NCBI GenBank assembly: GCA_037129925.1
Contig: JBAXTZ010000009.1
Span: 1-64,000 of the forward strand
Direction of reading: 5' to 3'
Source of the DNA: JBAXTZ01 sp037129925
GTDB lineage: Bacteria > Bacillota > Negativicutes > JBAXTZ01
DNA: 64,000 bases
Shown here: piece after piece, positions 7,615-16,655 of the stretch
How the letters are laid out: every line of letters begins with the position of its first letter
Position numbering within the stretch: position 1 is the first letter of the stretch
Notes under the pieces: generated by a model
Database searches by the model: none
Seen by the model: only the letters and a program-made list of their open reading frames with translations
Told to the model about the DNA's origin: nothing
Translations under genes and position numbers: made by a program

Positions 7615-8439
7615 CTATTTATATTTCTTAGCTACCTGATTAATGGCAAGCACATCGATTAGTAGTTGTTCGAGTTCGGATATTGGCAGCATATTCGCGG
7701 CATCAGATAGCCCTTCAACCGGGTTATCGTGAACTTCCAAAAACAACGCGTCGATCCCCACTGCCGCCGCCGCGCGTGCCAGGCAGGGCACAAATTCACG
7801 CTGTCCACCGCTGGTAGTTCCTTGCCCGCCCGGTTGCTGGACGCTGTGAGTGGCATCAAATACTACCGGATAGCCAAATGCCCGCATTTGCGGCAGTCCG
7901 CGAAAATCAGTTACCAGGGTATTGTAACCAAAACTGCTACCGCGATCGGTAAGCATAATGTTATTATTGCCGGATTCTTCCAGTTTGGCCACAACATTTT
8001 TCATATCCCAAGGCGCCATGAATTGACCTTTTTTGACATTGACTACTTTACCGGTCACGCCGCAGGCATGCACCAGATCAGTCTGGCGGCTTAAAAACGC
8101 CGGTATTTGCAAAATATCCACAACCCGCGCCGCCGCTTCGGCTTGAAACGGTTCATGGATATCACTGACGACCGGCACGTTCAAAGCCGATTTAATTCGC
8201 GCTAATAGATTCAAACCCTGCTCCAGCCCCGGACCGCGAAATGAATTAAATGAAGACCGGTTAGCTTTATCAAAAGACGCTTTAAAAACATACTGCACGC
8301 CCAACCGCTCACATATTCTTTTAATTTCACTACCGATAAACAAACTCCGCTCATAGCCTTCAAGTACGCACGGACCGGCAAGCAACACGATGTCACCGCC
8401 GCCGATTTTCACCTTGTTGCCAACATTTACAATTCGCAT
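7615..8439 (-). CDS. kdsA: 3-deoxy-8-phosphooctulonate synthase KdsA
   Basis: A 274-residue cytoplasmic enzyme condensing arabinose 5-phosphate with phosphoenolpyruvate to Kdo 8-phosphate. Family motifs: LLAGPCVLEGYERS at the PEP site, FKASFDKANRSS, GPGLEQGL, VSDIHEPFQAE, the MLTDRGSSFGYNTLVTDFRG stretch, and FDATHSVQQPGG near the C-terminus. Length is typical. It overlaps the end of kdsB by 13 bases, so the two are translationally coupled. A 95-base gap with a heptamer array separates it from kdsD. Confidence 0.96.
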   Translation of the reverse strand: MRIVNVGNKVKIGGGDIVLLAGPCVLEGYERSLFIGSEIKRICERLGVQYVFKASFDKANRSSFNSFRGPGLEQGLNLLARIKSALNVPVVSDIHEPFQAEAAARVVDILQIPAFLSRQTDLVHACGVTGKVVNVKKGQFMAPWDMKNVVAKLEESGNNNIMLTDRGSSFGYNTLVTDFRGLPQMRAFGYPVVFDATHSVQQPGGQGTTSGGQREFVPCLARAAAAVGIDALFLEVHDNPVEGLSDAANMLPISELEQLLIDVLAINQVAKKYK

Positions 8440-9152
8440 AATATCTTCTCCACCCGCAAAAAGTCTTCTAAAGTATCCACACCGTAAAATTTGAACGGCA
8501 CTTTGATTACTTTAATTTTGTAGCCGTTTTCTAGCGCCCGCAGCTGTTCGAGCGATTCGGTCAGTTCCAGTGGTGTCGGCGCCATTTTGGCATATTTAAT
8601 TAAGAATTCACGACGGTAGGCGTATATGCCGATGTGTTTATAAACCGGCACTCCGGTTTTATTACGCGGATAGGGTAAAACTGAACGAGAAAAATATAGC
8701 GCACTACCATTAATGTCAGTTACTACCTTGACGGCAGCCGGATTGTTATATTCTTCTTCATCCATTTCATTCATACAAGTCGCCATCTGCGCTTCGCGAT
8801 CATTTATTAGCGCCTCTGCCAACTGATCAATCACACAGGGTTCAATTAACGGTTCATCGCCCTGAACATTGACGATGATGTCAAATTCTGGAAACAACTC
8901 GGCTACTTCGGCCAAGCGGTCGGTGCCGGTTGGATGATCGCTACGGGTCATTACCGCCTGACCACCCATATGTAGTATGGTATCATAGATTTCTTGACTG
9001 TCGGTTGCCACAACAGTTTTTTGCGGCAACTCGGCCCGACTCGCTCGTTCATACACCCGCCATACCATCGGTTTTCCGGCAAGTTGCAGTAGTGGTTTGC
9101 CCGGCAATCTGGTAGATGCGTAACGTGCCGGAATGACGCATAATATCTTCAT
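8427..9152 (-). CDS. kdsB: CMP-Kdo synthetase KdsB
   Basis: A 241-residue cytidylyltransferase activating Kdo with CTP before transfer to lipid A. The N-terminal nucleotide-binding motif is VIPARYASTRLPGKPLL, followed by SDHPTGTDRLAEV, NVQGDEPLIEP, and YKHIGIYAYRREFL with the LELTESLEQLRALENGYKI tail, all family hallmarks. GGAG precedes the ATG at a spacing of four. It lies between lpxK and kdsA in the order seen in other LPS operons. Confidence 0.96.
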   Translation of the reverse strand: MKILCVIPARYASTRLPGKPLLQLAGKPMVWRVYERASRAELPQKTVVATDSQEIYDTILHMGGQAVMTRSDHPTGTDRLAEVAELFPEFDIIVNVQGDEPLIEPCVIDQLAEALINDREAQMATCMNEMDEEEYNNPAAVKVVTDINGSALYFSRSVLPYPRNKTGVPVYKHIGIYAYRREFLIKYAKMAPTPLELTESLEQLRALENGYKIKVIKVPFKFYGVDTLEDFLRVEKILCEL

Positions 9153-9182
9153 ATTACTCCTTGTTGGCGACTGCTGAAACTA

Positions 9183-10373
9183 TCAACTAAACCGTTGGCG
9201 GTCTTCGGCCAATTCAAGTCGCTTTTTCGCGATCATTGCCGCTATTTTTTGCTGCACTTTATCAAATTCTTCTTCCTCGTTGGAGAATACTTGAATTTTC
9301 AAAACATAGATCGGTAATTTGCGAAATCGGTGAATAAATTCCGCGGGGATTTTCACCGCGTCTTTCTCGGTAGTAACCAGCGCCGACACTCCGCTGGCAA
9401 CGGCTCTTATTAATATTCGCTGCATTTCGGCCATCGTATAACTATGGTGGTCAGGAAACCGCACCTGTTGATAAACTTCACCGCCCAAACCAACAATCGT
9501 GTTTTCAAACGATGCCGGGTTCCCTAATGCCGAAAAAGCCAGCACTTTGTGACCGGATACGGTATCAATCGGTAAAATCGCTGTAGCTTTTCCCGAATAC
9601 CAGTTCTCGATTTCAATGAATCCAGCCGGCTTATGATTTGTTTCGATAATCGGCGCTGACGGATTGATACGTTCCAAATAACCTTTGATTTCTTCAAGGC
9701 GCTGTTGTCCGGCATGATCGGTCTTCGTTAAAAAAAACATCGAAGCGCGTTTCAATCCGCTTAACGGCTCGCGTAACGTACCACGCGGCAAAATGTGGTT
9801 TTTTAGCAAATCATCAGTTGCATCGATTAACACAATGTCCAAATCGCGAGCCAGTTGCCAATGTTGAAAAGCGTCGTCGAGAATCAGCACTTCGGCGCCA
9901 TATTCTTTTATTGCCAGCAACCCGGACGTATACCGGTCTCTACCAATAACCACGCCAACTCCGGGAAGATTAGCGGCGAGCAGATAGGCTTCATCACCGC
10001 ACTCCTGCGCGGTCATGAGCATTTTCTCACCATCGGAAACAATTTCGGCTATTCCGCGCCAGGTGCCGCGGTAGCCGCGATTGAGTATCGCTACTTTATA
10101 ACCGCGCGCCAAAAATTCAGAAGCCATCCGCTCGGCGGTTGGCGTTTTACCTGTTCCACCAACAGTAATATTACCCAGACTCACAACGAAACAAGGCAGT
10201 TTTTGTTTGCTGAACAACCCGGAACTATAGAGGCGGCACATTGACCAGATAATTGCATAATATCCCCAGGAAAACAGCTTCATAAGCGCCAAAAACAAAG
10301 CTGGCCCCAAGCCGGATTTTTTTCCCCTAATTACCGCAAACAGGTATTCAGCCAAGCTTTCTTTTTGAGTCAT
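9183..10373 (-). CDS. lpxK: Tetraacyldisaccharide 4'-kinase LpxK
   Basis: A 396-residue inner-membrane kinase that phosphorylates the 4' position of the lipid A disaccharide. An N-terminal hydrophobic helix (GPALFLALMKLFSWGYYAII) precedes the P-loop SLGNITVGGTGKTP, then ILNRGYRG, GDEAYLLA, VLILDDAFQHWQLARDLDIV and LPRGTLREPLSGLKRA. It is longer than many LpxK proteins (about 330 residues), mostly through a longer C-terminal region (FPDHHSYTMAEMQRIL onward). It lies between waaA and kdsB. Confidence 0.95.
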   Translation of the reverse strand: MTQKESLAEYLFAVIRGKKSGLGPALFLALMKLFSWGYYAIIWSMCRLYSSGLFSKQKLPCFVVSLGNITVGGTGKTPTAERMASEFLARGYKVAILNRGYRGTWRGIAEIVSDGEKMLMTAQECGDEAYLLAANLPGVGVVIGRDRYTSGLLAIKEYGAEVLILDDAFQHWQLARDLDIVLIDATDDLLKNHILPRGTLREPLSGLKRASMFFLTKTDHAGQQRLEEIKGYLERINPSAPIIETNHKPAGFIEIENWYSGKATAILPIDTVSGHKVLAFSALGNPASFENTIVGLGGEVYQQVRFPDHHSYTMAEMQRILIRAVASGVSALVTTEKDAVKIPAEFIHRFRKLPIYVLKIQVFSNEEEEFDKVQQKIAAMIAKKRLELAEDRQRFS

Positions 10374-10391
10374 TTCTTCTATCTTCCTCGT

Positions 10392-11678
10392 CTATCTGCC
10401 AATTAACAATTTAGCAATTTCATCTATACTTCGTCCGACCGCGCCGCTGTTCTCTTCAATAACCTTTAGCGCGTTGCGCGAGTACTTTTCACAAAGTTGG
10501 TTGTCGTTTGCCAGTAGCAGTAGCGTTTCAGCAAGCTCTTTTTCGTCGTGTACCGTAATACAGGCTTGATTTTCGCTCATCATCGCGTAAATCTCTTTGA
10601 AGTTGAACATATTTGGCCCAATTACAATTGGTTTGCCGTGTGCTGCCGGTTCCAGGATATTATGTCCGCCCCGCTTGATCAAACTGCCGCCAACAAAAAC
10701 GAAATCAGCAATTCCGTATAACTGCCCAAGTTCGCCAATCGTATCCAGAATAATTACATCAGCGCGGCACTGGTCCGTAATCTGGGTTCGTTTTATCGTA
10801 ACTATGCCGAGATTGCCAGCCAGTTCCGAAATGACATCAGCGCGGGCAATCTTACGCGGAGCAATTATCATTACCGCCTGAGCGTGTTGGGCTTTTAGTT
10901 GAATAAAAGTCTTTAACAACGCCGCTTCTTCACCTTCGTAGCTGCTTCCAGCAATGAATATCGGCCGAGCGCCCGTTATTCGCAACTCGGTCAATTTTTC
11001 AGCTTTGAGCGCGGGGTTGATCATGGTATAGCTTTGCTCGTATTTGGTATTGCCGGTAACTAATACTAACCGCGGATCCGCGCCGACTTCAATAATATTT
11101 TGTGCATCCACTGCCGATTGCATGCAAAACTTTTGAATAGCCGATAAGGTTTGCTTCATGAAGGCTCTAACCCACTGGTATTGGCGACGACTTTTTTCAC
11201 TAATTCTTCCATTTACCATAATTGCCGGAATGTTCTGCTGTTTTAGATAATACAACAAATTCGGCCAAAGCTCGGTCTCAATATTTACGAATATCGCCGG
11301 CTGGATTTGCTTGACCAGGCGTTTGCTTTGCCAAAACAAATCTAACGGCAAAAAAGTTATCGCGTCGGCCTCAGTGATAATTCTGTTGGCCATTTCGTAG
11401 CCAGTTGCGGTAATGACCGTAAACAATATCGGCCGGTTCGGAAAACGCTTGCGTGCTTCACGAACAATCGGACTGGCGGCTACAACTTCGCCGACCGAGG
11501 CGGCGTGAATCCAAACACAGTTTTTTCGTGATACTTTTGCCAATTCCGTTGCCGGAATAAAACCAAAGCTTTGCTTAAACCGCTCTTTGAATCCCGGTTC
11601 CTTAAACAAACGCTTGATGAATTTTGGCAGCATAACTATAACTGCTAATACAATGAGAAGATTATATATCTGCCGCAT
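10392..11678 (-). CDS. waaA: Kdo transferase WaaA (KdtA)
   Basis: A 428-residue GT30 glycosyltransferase adding Kdo from CMP-Kdo to lipid IVA at the inner membrane. An N-terminal membrane helix (YNLLIVLAVIVMLPKFI) is followed by WIHAASVGEVVAASPIV, the TVITATGYEMA stretch and a GT-B C-terminal half with FVGGSLIKRGGHNILEPAA and IGPNMFNFKEI. A TTG at 11681 is adjacent, but the ATG at 11678 has AAGAGG at a good spacing and is preferred. Whether it adds one or more Kdo residues cannot be read from sequence. Confidence 0.95.
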   Translation of the reverse strand: MRQIYNLLIVLAVIVMLPKFIKRLFKEPGFKERFKQSFGFIPATELAKVSRKNCVWIHAASVGEVVAASPIVREARKRFPNRPILFTVITATGYEMANRIITEADAITFLPLDLFWQSKRLVKQIQPAIFVNIETELWPNLLYYLKQQNIPAIMVNGRISEKSRRQYQWVRAFMKQTLSAIQKFCMQSAVDAQNIIEVGADPRLVLVTGNTKYEQSYTMINPALKAEKLTELRITGARPIFIAGSSYEGEEAALLKTFIQLKAQHAQAVMIIAPRKIARADVISELAGNLGIVTIKRTQITDQCRADVIILDTIGELGQLYGIADFVFVGGSLIKRGGHNILEPAAHGKPIVIGPNMFNFKEIYAMMSENQACITVHDEKELAETLLLLANDNQLCEKYSRNALKVIEENSGAVGRSIDEIAKLLIGR

Positions 11679-11691
11679 CAATACCTCTTAA

Positions 11692-13437
11692 CTATGGCTC
11701 AACCACGACTTCAACCTCATCGAATTCGCGATAATAAAGCTTGGAATACAAGTGGTTATTTGCCAGCAATTCTTCATGTTTACCCTGCTCGACAATACAG
11801 CCTTTATCCATAACTACAATTAGATCAGCATTTTGAATAGTAGTCAGACGATGAGCAATAACGATAGAAGTACGCCCGACCATCAGTTTTTCCAGTGCTT
11901 CTTGCACCAATTTCTCGCTTTCATTATCCAAGGCGCTGGTTGCTTCGTCCAAAATCAATATGCGCGGGTCCTTTAATATCGCCCGGGCAATGGCAATACG
12001 TTGTCGCTGTCCGCCGGACAATGTGCTACCGCGCTCGCCGACGATTGTCTCATAACCAACCGGCTGTTCTAAAATAAAATTATGGGCATTGGCCGCCTTC
12101 GCTGCCGCCTCAACTTGCTCTTTGGTAGCGTCCAGTTTGCCATAGAGAATGTTTTTGTAAATCGTCCCATGGAACAGGATGTTTTCTTGCGGCACTAACC
12201 CTATTTGCTCGCGCAGTGAATCCATCGTGACATCGCGCACATCAATTCCATCGACTTTGACACTACCGGATGTAATATCGTAAAACCGGGGGATAATATT
12301 TACAATCGTTGTCTTACCGGCGCCGCTTGGACCTACTAAAGCAACAACTTCACCGGGCTTTATTTTCAGCGACACACCATTTAACACCGGCTCGTTGTTG
12401 TCGTATTCAAAATGTACATCATTCAATTCAATACTACCGATAATGTGTGGCAAGATCATCGCGTCCGGTTTGTCCTCGACATCCGGAACAGTATCGAGTA
12501 CCTCAAAAACCCGATCGGCAGCGGCGCTTGCTTTTTGGATATTTGCCAACGCGTTGCTGATCCGTTTCAGCGGGTTGGAAATAAAACCAGCGTACATCAA
12601 AAATGCTACCAGGTCACCGGTTGTCATGGCACCGCTAATTACCTGCAAGCCGCCATACCAGACCAGAAATGCCACGCCGACTGAACCCAAAAATTCAACC
12701 GCTGGTGACATAATCGCGCTCAACTTTACCGCGCGCATCTGAGCGTGAAAGTTAAAATCGTTTTCGGTCGTAAAGCGCTCGATTTCATAATCTTCGCGCA
12801 CATAGGATTTAACTACCCGCACCGCGCTAATCGACTCTTGCAAAACTGAGGTGACTTCGGCGATGCTCTCCTGCGATACTTTGCCGGCGCCGCGAATTTT
12901 CCGCCCCAGTTTCCCGACAGTAATGCCAATGAGCGGCGCGGTTATCAAAGTTATCAACGCCAACCGCCAATTAAAATAAAACACCATCGTTATACAAGCA
13001 ACGATGCTGAATGATTCGCTGACGAGCTGCACCAAGTTGTCGACAATCGCGCTTTGCAATGCGCCGACGTCATTGGTCAAATTGCTCATTATTACGCCGG
13101 TTTTACGTTTCTCGTAATATGCCAGCGACAATTTTTGCAAGTGGCGATAGACGGTCTCACGCAAATCTATAATAAACTTTTGTCCGGCCTTTGCCATGAT
13201 ATAAGATTGTAAAAAGCTAAATATTCCCCGGCTGGCCATCAATACTAAAATCGCCAATACCAGCAAATACAAATAATGCATCGATTGCCCGGGTTTTAGG
13301 ACTTTGTCGAGAAATTCTTTTATCAACCAGGGAAATCCGGCTGTTGAACCTTGCGCCAACACCGCAAATAGCAAGCCGGGGATTATTAATTTCAAATAGG
13401 GATGGATGTAACCTAATAATCGCTTGTATGTTTTCAC
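11692..13437 (-). CDS. msbA: Lipid A flippase MsbA (ABC exporter)
   Basis: A 581-residue half-transporter that flips lipid A-core across the inner membrane with ATP. Six transmembrane helices occupy roughly residues 1-320. The nucleotide-binding domain has Walker A LVGPSGAGKTTIVN, Q-loop IGLVPQENILF, signature LSGGQRQRIAIARAIL, Walker B ILILDEATSALDNESE and H-loop IVIAHRLTTIQNAD. The start is GTG, overlapping the lpxB stop in GTGA, which indicates coupled translation. MsbA-like exporters are a broad family. Its place between lpxB and waaA makes the lipid A role likely. Confidence 0.92.
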   Translation of the reverse strand: MKTYKRLLGYIHPYLKLIIPGLLFAVLAQGSTAGFPWLIKEFLDKVLKPGQSMHYLYLLVLAILVLMASRGIFSFLQSYIMAKAGQKFIIDLRETVYRHLQKLSLAYYEKRKTGVIMSNLTNDVGALQSAIVDNLVQLVSESFSIVACITMVFYFNWRLALITLITAPLIGITVGKLGRKIRGAGKVSQESIAEVTSVLQESISAVRVVKSYVREDYEIERFTTENDFNFHAQMRAVKLSAIMSPAVEFLGSVGVAFLVWYGGLQVISGAMTTGDLVAFLMYAGFISNPLKRISNALANIQKASAAADRVFEVLDTVPDVEDKPDAMILPHIIGSIELNDVHFEYDNNEPVLNGVSLKIKPGEVVALVGPSGAGKTTIVNIIPRFYDITSGSVKVDGIDVRDVTMDSLREQIGLVPQENILFHGTIYKNILYGKLDATKEQVEAAAKAANAHNFILEQPVGYETIVGERGSTLSGGQRQRIAIARAILKDPRILILDEATSALDNESEKLVQEALEKLMVGRTSIVIAHRLTTIQNADLIVVMDKGCIVEQGKHEELLANNHLYSKLYYREFDEVEVVVEP

Positions 13438-14603
13438 TGTCTTCCCCCTTTATTATCTGCGAGTGCGATGATAATGTTTGCAACCCGCTGAACGGCGCCG
13501 CCTGTTCCTAGTTTTTCGCGAACTGCTGCCAGTTCAGTCTTGGTATGAATGTATTTACTAGCATCAACTAACCAGTTGCTGATTTCTTGGGCGATTTTTT
13601 GCGGCGACGCTTCGCCCTGAATCAACTCCGGCAAAATATTCTTCTTCGCGACCAAATTCGGCAAGCCGATAAAGTCGACTTTTGCAAGCCGCTTTGCAAG
13701 CATATAGCTAATGGCGTTCATTCGATATACAATAACCAGCGGCAAGTCAAGCAATGCGGCCTCTAAGGTAACTGTTCCGGAAGCCGCAATGCCACTATGA
13801 GCAATCGCCATGAAACTATAAGCCAGATCACCAGGCACAACGGTAATTTTAGCATTGACTTTGTTTTTAGCGATAATTTTGTCGACAGCACTATGGCAAA
13901 TGGTCGATGCAATCGGTAATACAAATTGCACTTTTTCCCGCTCACAGATAAGTTCAGCCGCCTGAACCAGCACCGGCAACAGGTTGTTTATTTCCTGTCG
14001 GCGGCTCCCAGGCAACAGTAATATGATTTTTACATTTTTAGCTAATGCAAACTTTTCATGTAAATCAGCTTCTATTTTGTAACTATTGACATTGTCGACA
14101 ATCGGACAGCCGACATATTCGGCCGGCACGCCGTGTTTCAAATAGGCATCGGCTTCAAATGGGAAAATTGCGGCAACAAAGTCGACGTTTTTTTTGACCC
14201 GCTTCACCCGCCACTCGCCCCACGACCAAATCGACGGCGCTTTATAGCATAATGTTTTTATTTTATGCTTTTTGGCAATCCCGGCTAAATACACGTTTAG
14301 TCCGGGGTAATCAATTCCACAAAACACAGCCGGCGGTTTTTTAGAGAATAGCTGAACTAAACTTTTTCTAATTCTCAACAATAGCGGCAGTTTCGCCAGC
14401 ACTTCAACAGCACCAAAGAGTGCTAAATCGTTGATATCGTAAATGATATCAACTCCGGCAGCGCGCATTTTAGCGCCGCCTATCCCCTGGAGTACTATTC
14501 CTGGAACTCGGGAAATTAATTCCTGTGCCAACGCCGCCCCGAGTAAATCGCCCGAAGCTTCACCAGCTGAAAGAAAAACGGTCAGTCTATTCTCCACAAT
14601 CAT
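13434..14603 (-). CDS. lpxB: Lipid-A-disaccharide synthase LpxB
   Basis: A 389-residue GT19 peripheral membrane glycosyltransferase that joins UDP-diacylglucosamine and lipid X. The N-terminal LTVFLSAGEASGDLLGA motif, GIGGAKMRAAG, FCGIDYPGLNVYLA and the APSIWSWGEWRVKRVKK stretch are diagnostic, with LLPGSRRQEI and ASGTVTLEAALLDLP further on. I chose the ATG at 14603 (MIVENRLTVFLSAGEASGD), matching family starts, over an upstream in-frame TTG at 14627. It overlaps the end of lpxI by 17 bases. Confidence 0.95.
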   Translation of the reverse strand: MIVENRLTVFLSAGEASGDLLGAALAQELISRVPGIVLQGIGGAKMRAAGVDIIYDINDLALFGAVEVLAKLPLLLRIRKSLVQLFSKKPPAVFCGIDYPGLNVYLAGIAKKHKIKTLCYKAPSIWSWGEWRVKRVKKNVDFVAAIFPFEADAYLKHGVPAEYVGCPIVDNVNSYKIEADLHEKFALAKNVKIILLLPGSRRQEINNLLPVLVQAAELICEREKVQFVLPIASTICHSAVDKIIAKNKVNAKITVVPGDLAYSFMAIAHSGIAASGTVTLEAALLDLPLVIVYRMNAISYMLAKRLAKVDFIGLPNLVAKKNILPELIQGEASPQKIAQEISNWLVDASKYIHTKTELAAVREKLGTGGAVQRVANIIIALADNKGGRQ

Positions 14604-15414
14604 CAGCTCTTTCTGCAACGACTGCAATACCGTTCTTGTCCGCTAACGCCACAGTGCTCTCAAAATCCACTATCAACGTTCGGTCGGCTTCAACCACCAA
14701 AACTTTGGCTTTCGCTGTTATCATCGCTTCAATGGTCTCCCTGCCGACAGTTGGCATATCGAAACGGCTATCTTGTAGTGGTTTAGCCACTTTAGCAACG
14801 ACCGCGCCACCCCTTGTCAGTTCGCCGCCCCGCAAAATACATTTATCTGTTCCTTCAATTGCTTCAACAGCGATAATTGCGCAATCTTTTACTACCACTG
14901 TTTGCCCAATGTCATAACGCCCAATGGCTTTGGCCATTGTTAATGCATAGGCAATATCAGCCAACTCCGTGGCATCGGGTATCCGGCGCGAGTAAACACC
15001 TTTAGAGATAAACAATTTTTTCAACAACAGCGTTTGATCCATCGCTTGAATGCCTTCTTGATTAATTTCATTAATTAACGCTAAAGTTATGGTGTCATCA
15101 TTACGATTAGGCAGTTTGGCAATGATCTTGATTAACCGAAAATCCGGAATGAACCATTTTGAAAAAATTACTTCTTTGGTTACCTTGCCGAGCATTGTAA
15201 TTTGCGTTATCTTTTCGCTCTTTAGTGTCTTAATAATTTTATCTAGTTTCATTACGTTAATATCGTAGTAGCCGTCACTAAGCAACTTCAACTCGTCATC
15301 AACTTTATCAACAACGGCAATTGTAACAACGCGATACCCTTGACTCTTGGCAGCTTTAACAAACTCCACTGGTAATCGTCCGATTCCCGCTATTAATCCA
15401 ACTTTTTTTTCCAT
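14587..15414 (-). CDS. lpxI: UDP-2,3-diacylglucosamine pyrophosphatase LpxI
   Basis: A 275-residue enzyme making lipid X from UDP-2,3-diacylglucosamine. It replaces LpxH, which is absent from this operon. Visible family features are GLIAGIGRLPVEFVKAA, LGKVTKEVIFS, SRRIPDATELADIAYALTMA, IEAVEGTDKCILRGG and a C-terminal PTVGRETIEAMITAKAKVL. LpxI occurs in alphaproteobacteria, Negativicutes and other lineages, so it is a useful lineage hint. Start ATG 15414 with AAGGTGGAT upstream. The longer frame overlaps lpxA and is not supported. Confidence 0.95.
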   Translation of the reverse strand: MEKKVGLIAGIGRLPVEFVKAAKSQGYRVVTIAVVDKVDDELKLLSDGYYDINVMKLDKIIKTLKSEKITQITMLGKVTKEVIFSKWFIPDFRLIKIIAKLPNRNDDTITLALINEINQEGIQAMDQTLLLKKLFISKGVYSRRIPDATELADIAYALTMAKAIGRYDIGQTVVVKDCAIIAVEAIEGTDKCILRGGELTRGGAVVAKVAKPLQDSRFDMPTVGRETIEAMITAKAKVLVVEADRTLIVDFESTVALADKNGIAVVAERADDCGE

Positions 15415-15421
15415 ATCCACC

Positions 15422-16222
15422 TTATTGCTTGGATTTTGTCGACCGCTGACGCATGATGCCCCGCTCAGCGCTAACCAGGAAATCAATGAAGTGCTTTATT
15501 TCATCAGTCTGCTGAAGTTGCTTCATTTGTTCTACCGCGTCATTAAAAGTCAACTCCGAGCGATATAACAATCTAAAGGCTTTTTTCAATAATCTGATCG
15601 TATCTTCAGAAAACCCGGCACGCTTTATGCCCACCAAATTCAAGCCCACCACTACAGTTGGCACGCCGCCTAAGATGCAGTACGGCGGTACATCGTAAAT
15701 AACCCGCGACATCCCGCCAATCATGGCGTTCCGACCAATTTTGACAAATTGATGCACCGCGCTGCCGCCCCCGATAATTGCCAAGTCTTCAATCACGACA
15801 TGACCAGCTAACAAAGCCGCGTTGGCCAAAATCACGCCATCACCAAGAATGCAGTCGTGAGCAACATGCGAACAAGCCATCAATAAACAATTGTTGCCGA
15901 CACGCGTGTACTTGCCCCCGCCCGCAGTGCCGATATTAATTGTGACATATTCGCGGATGGTTGTATTATTACCGATTACAACATAGCACTCTTCGCCGAC
16001 ATACTTTAAATCCTGGGGTATGGCGCCTATTGACGCGAACTGGAAAATTTCGCAATTTGTGCCGATTGTTGTCCAGCCTTCAATTACAACGTGCGATCGA
16101 ATTTTGCTGTTTTTACCAATCTTCACGTTTGGCCCAATTACTGAATAAGGTCCAATCTCAACTCCCGAGGCGATTTCGGCTCGGTCATCGACTATTGCTG
16201 TTTCATGAATTTTTCTCTCCAC
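15422..16222 (-). CDS. lpxA: UDP-GlcNAc acyltransferase LpxA
   Basis: A 266-residue cytoplasmic trimeric enzyme for the first step of lipid A synthesis, 3-O-acylation of UDP-GlcNAc. The N-terminal left-handed beta-helix shows hexapeptide repeats (EIGPYSVIGPNVKIGKNSKI). The catalytic histidine lies in LMACSHVAHDCILGDGVILAN, cited here only as H-V-A-H near residue 122. The C-terminal helical part begins with LNLVGIKRAGFSEDTI, typical of LpxA. The start is GTG at 16222 with AGG five bases upstream. It lies between fabZ and lpxI. Confidence 0.96.
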   Translation of the reverse strand: MERKIHETAIVDDRAEIASGVEIGPYSVIGPNVKIGKNSKIRSHVVIEGWTTIGTNCEIFQFASIGAIPQDLKYVGEECYVVIGNNTTIREYVTINIGTAGGGKYTRVGNNCLLMACSHVAHDCILGDGVILANAALLAGHVVIEDLAIIGGGSAVHQFVKIGRNAMIGGMSRVIYDVPPYCILGGVPTVVVGLNLVGIKRAGFSEDTIRLLKKAFRLLYRSELTFNDAVEQMKQLQQTDEIKHFIDFLVSAERGIMRQRSTKSKQ

Positions 16223-16229
16223 AATTACC

Positions 16230-16652
16230 TCACACTAATGCAAAAATAAACTCTCCCGATACGGCAATTTTACCATCAACTTTTGCCACGCCCGACATTT
16301 TACCCATTTTACCTTTAAGTTTCGTAATCTTAGCTTCAAAAATAATAACATCACCGGGTTTTACGATTTTTTTGAATCGCACACTATCCATACCGGCAAA
16401 CATCGGCGTCATCCCTTTGTACTCTTCCATACATAATAATATCGTCGCTCCGGTCTGGGCTAACCCTTCGACAATGAGTACACCCGGCATCACAGGATTT
16501 CCCGGAAAATGCCCCTTGAAATAATACTCGTCCGGGTCGACATACTTTTTGCCGACCACGCTCACCCCAGGTTGCAAATCGATCAACTCATCAACCAACA
16601 AAAAAGGTGCTCGGTGCGGCAACATTTCACAGATTTGTTCTTTGGTCCACAT
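16230..16652 (-). CDS. fabZ: 3-hydroxyacyl-ACP dehydratase FabZ
   Basis: A 140-residue hot-dog-fold dehydratase that draws 3-hydroxyacyl-ACP into fatty acid synthesis, competing with LpxA for the same substrate pool. The N-terminal LPHRAPFLLVDELIDLQPG and the active-site GHFPGNPVMPGVLIVEGLAQ (His and Glu) are diagnostic. Start ATG with MWTKEQICEMLPHRAPF. It lies between lpxC and lpxA, where the enzyme balances phospholipid and lipid A flux. Confidence 0.97.
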   Translation of the reverse strand: MWTKEQICEMLPHRAPFLLVDELIDLQPGVSVVGKKYVDPDEYYFKGHFPGNPVMPGVLIVEGLAQTGATILLCMEEYKGMTPMFAGMDSVRFKKIVKPGDVIIFEAKITKLKGKMGKMSGVAKVDGKIAVSGEFIFALV

Positions 16653-16655
16653 TTT

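Noticed and set aside
11692..13437. MsbA as a drug exporter
   Set aside because: Overlap with lpxB and position inside the lipid A run make lipid A transport the better reading, though sequence alone does not exclude others.
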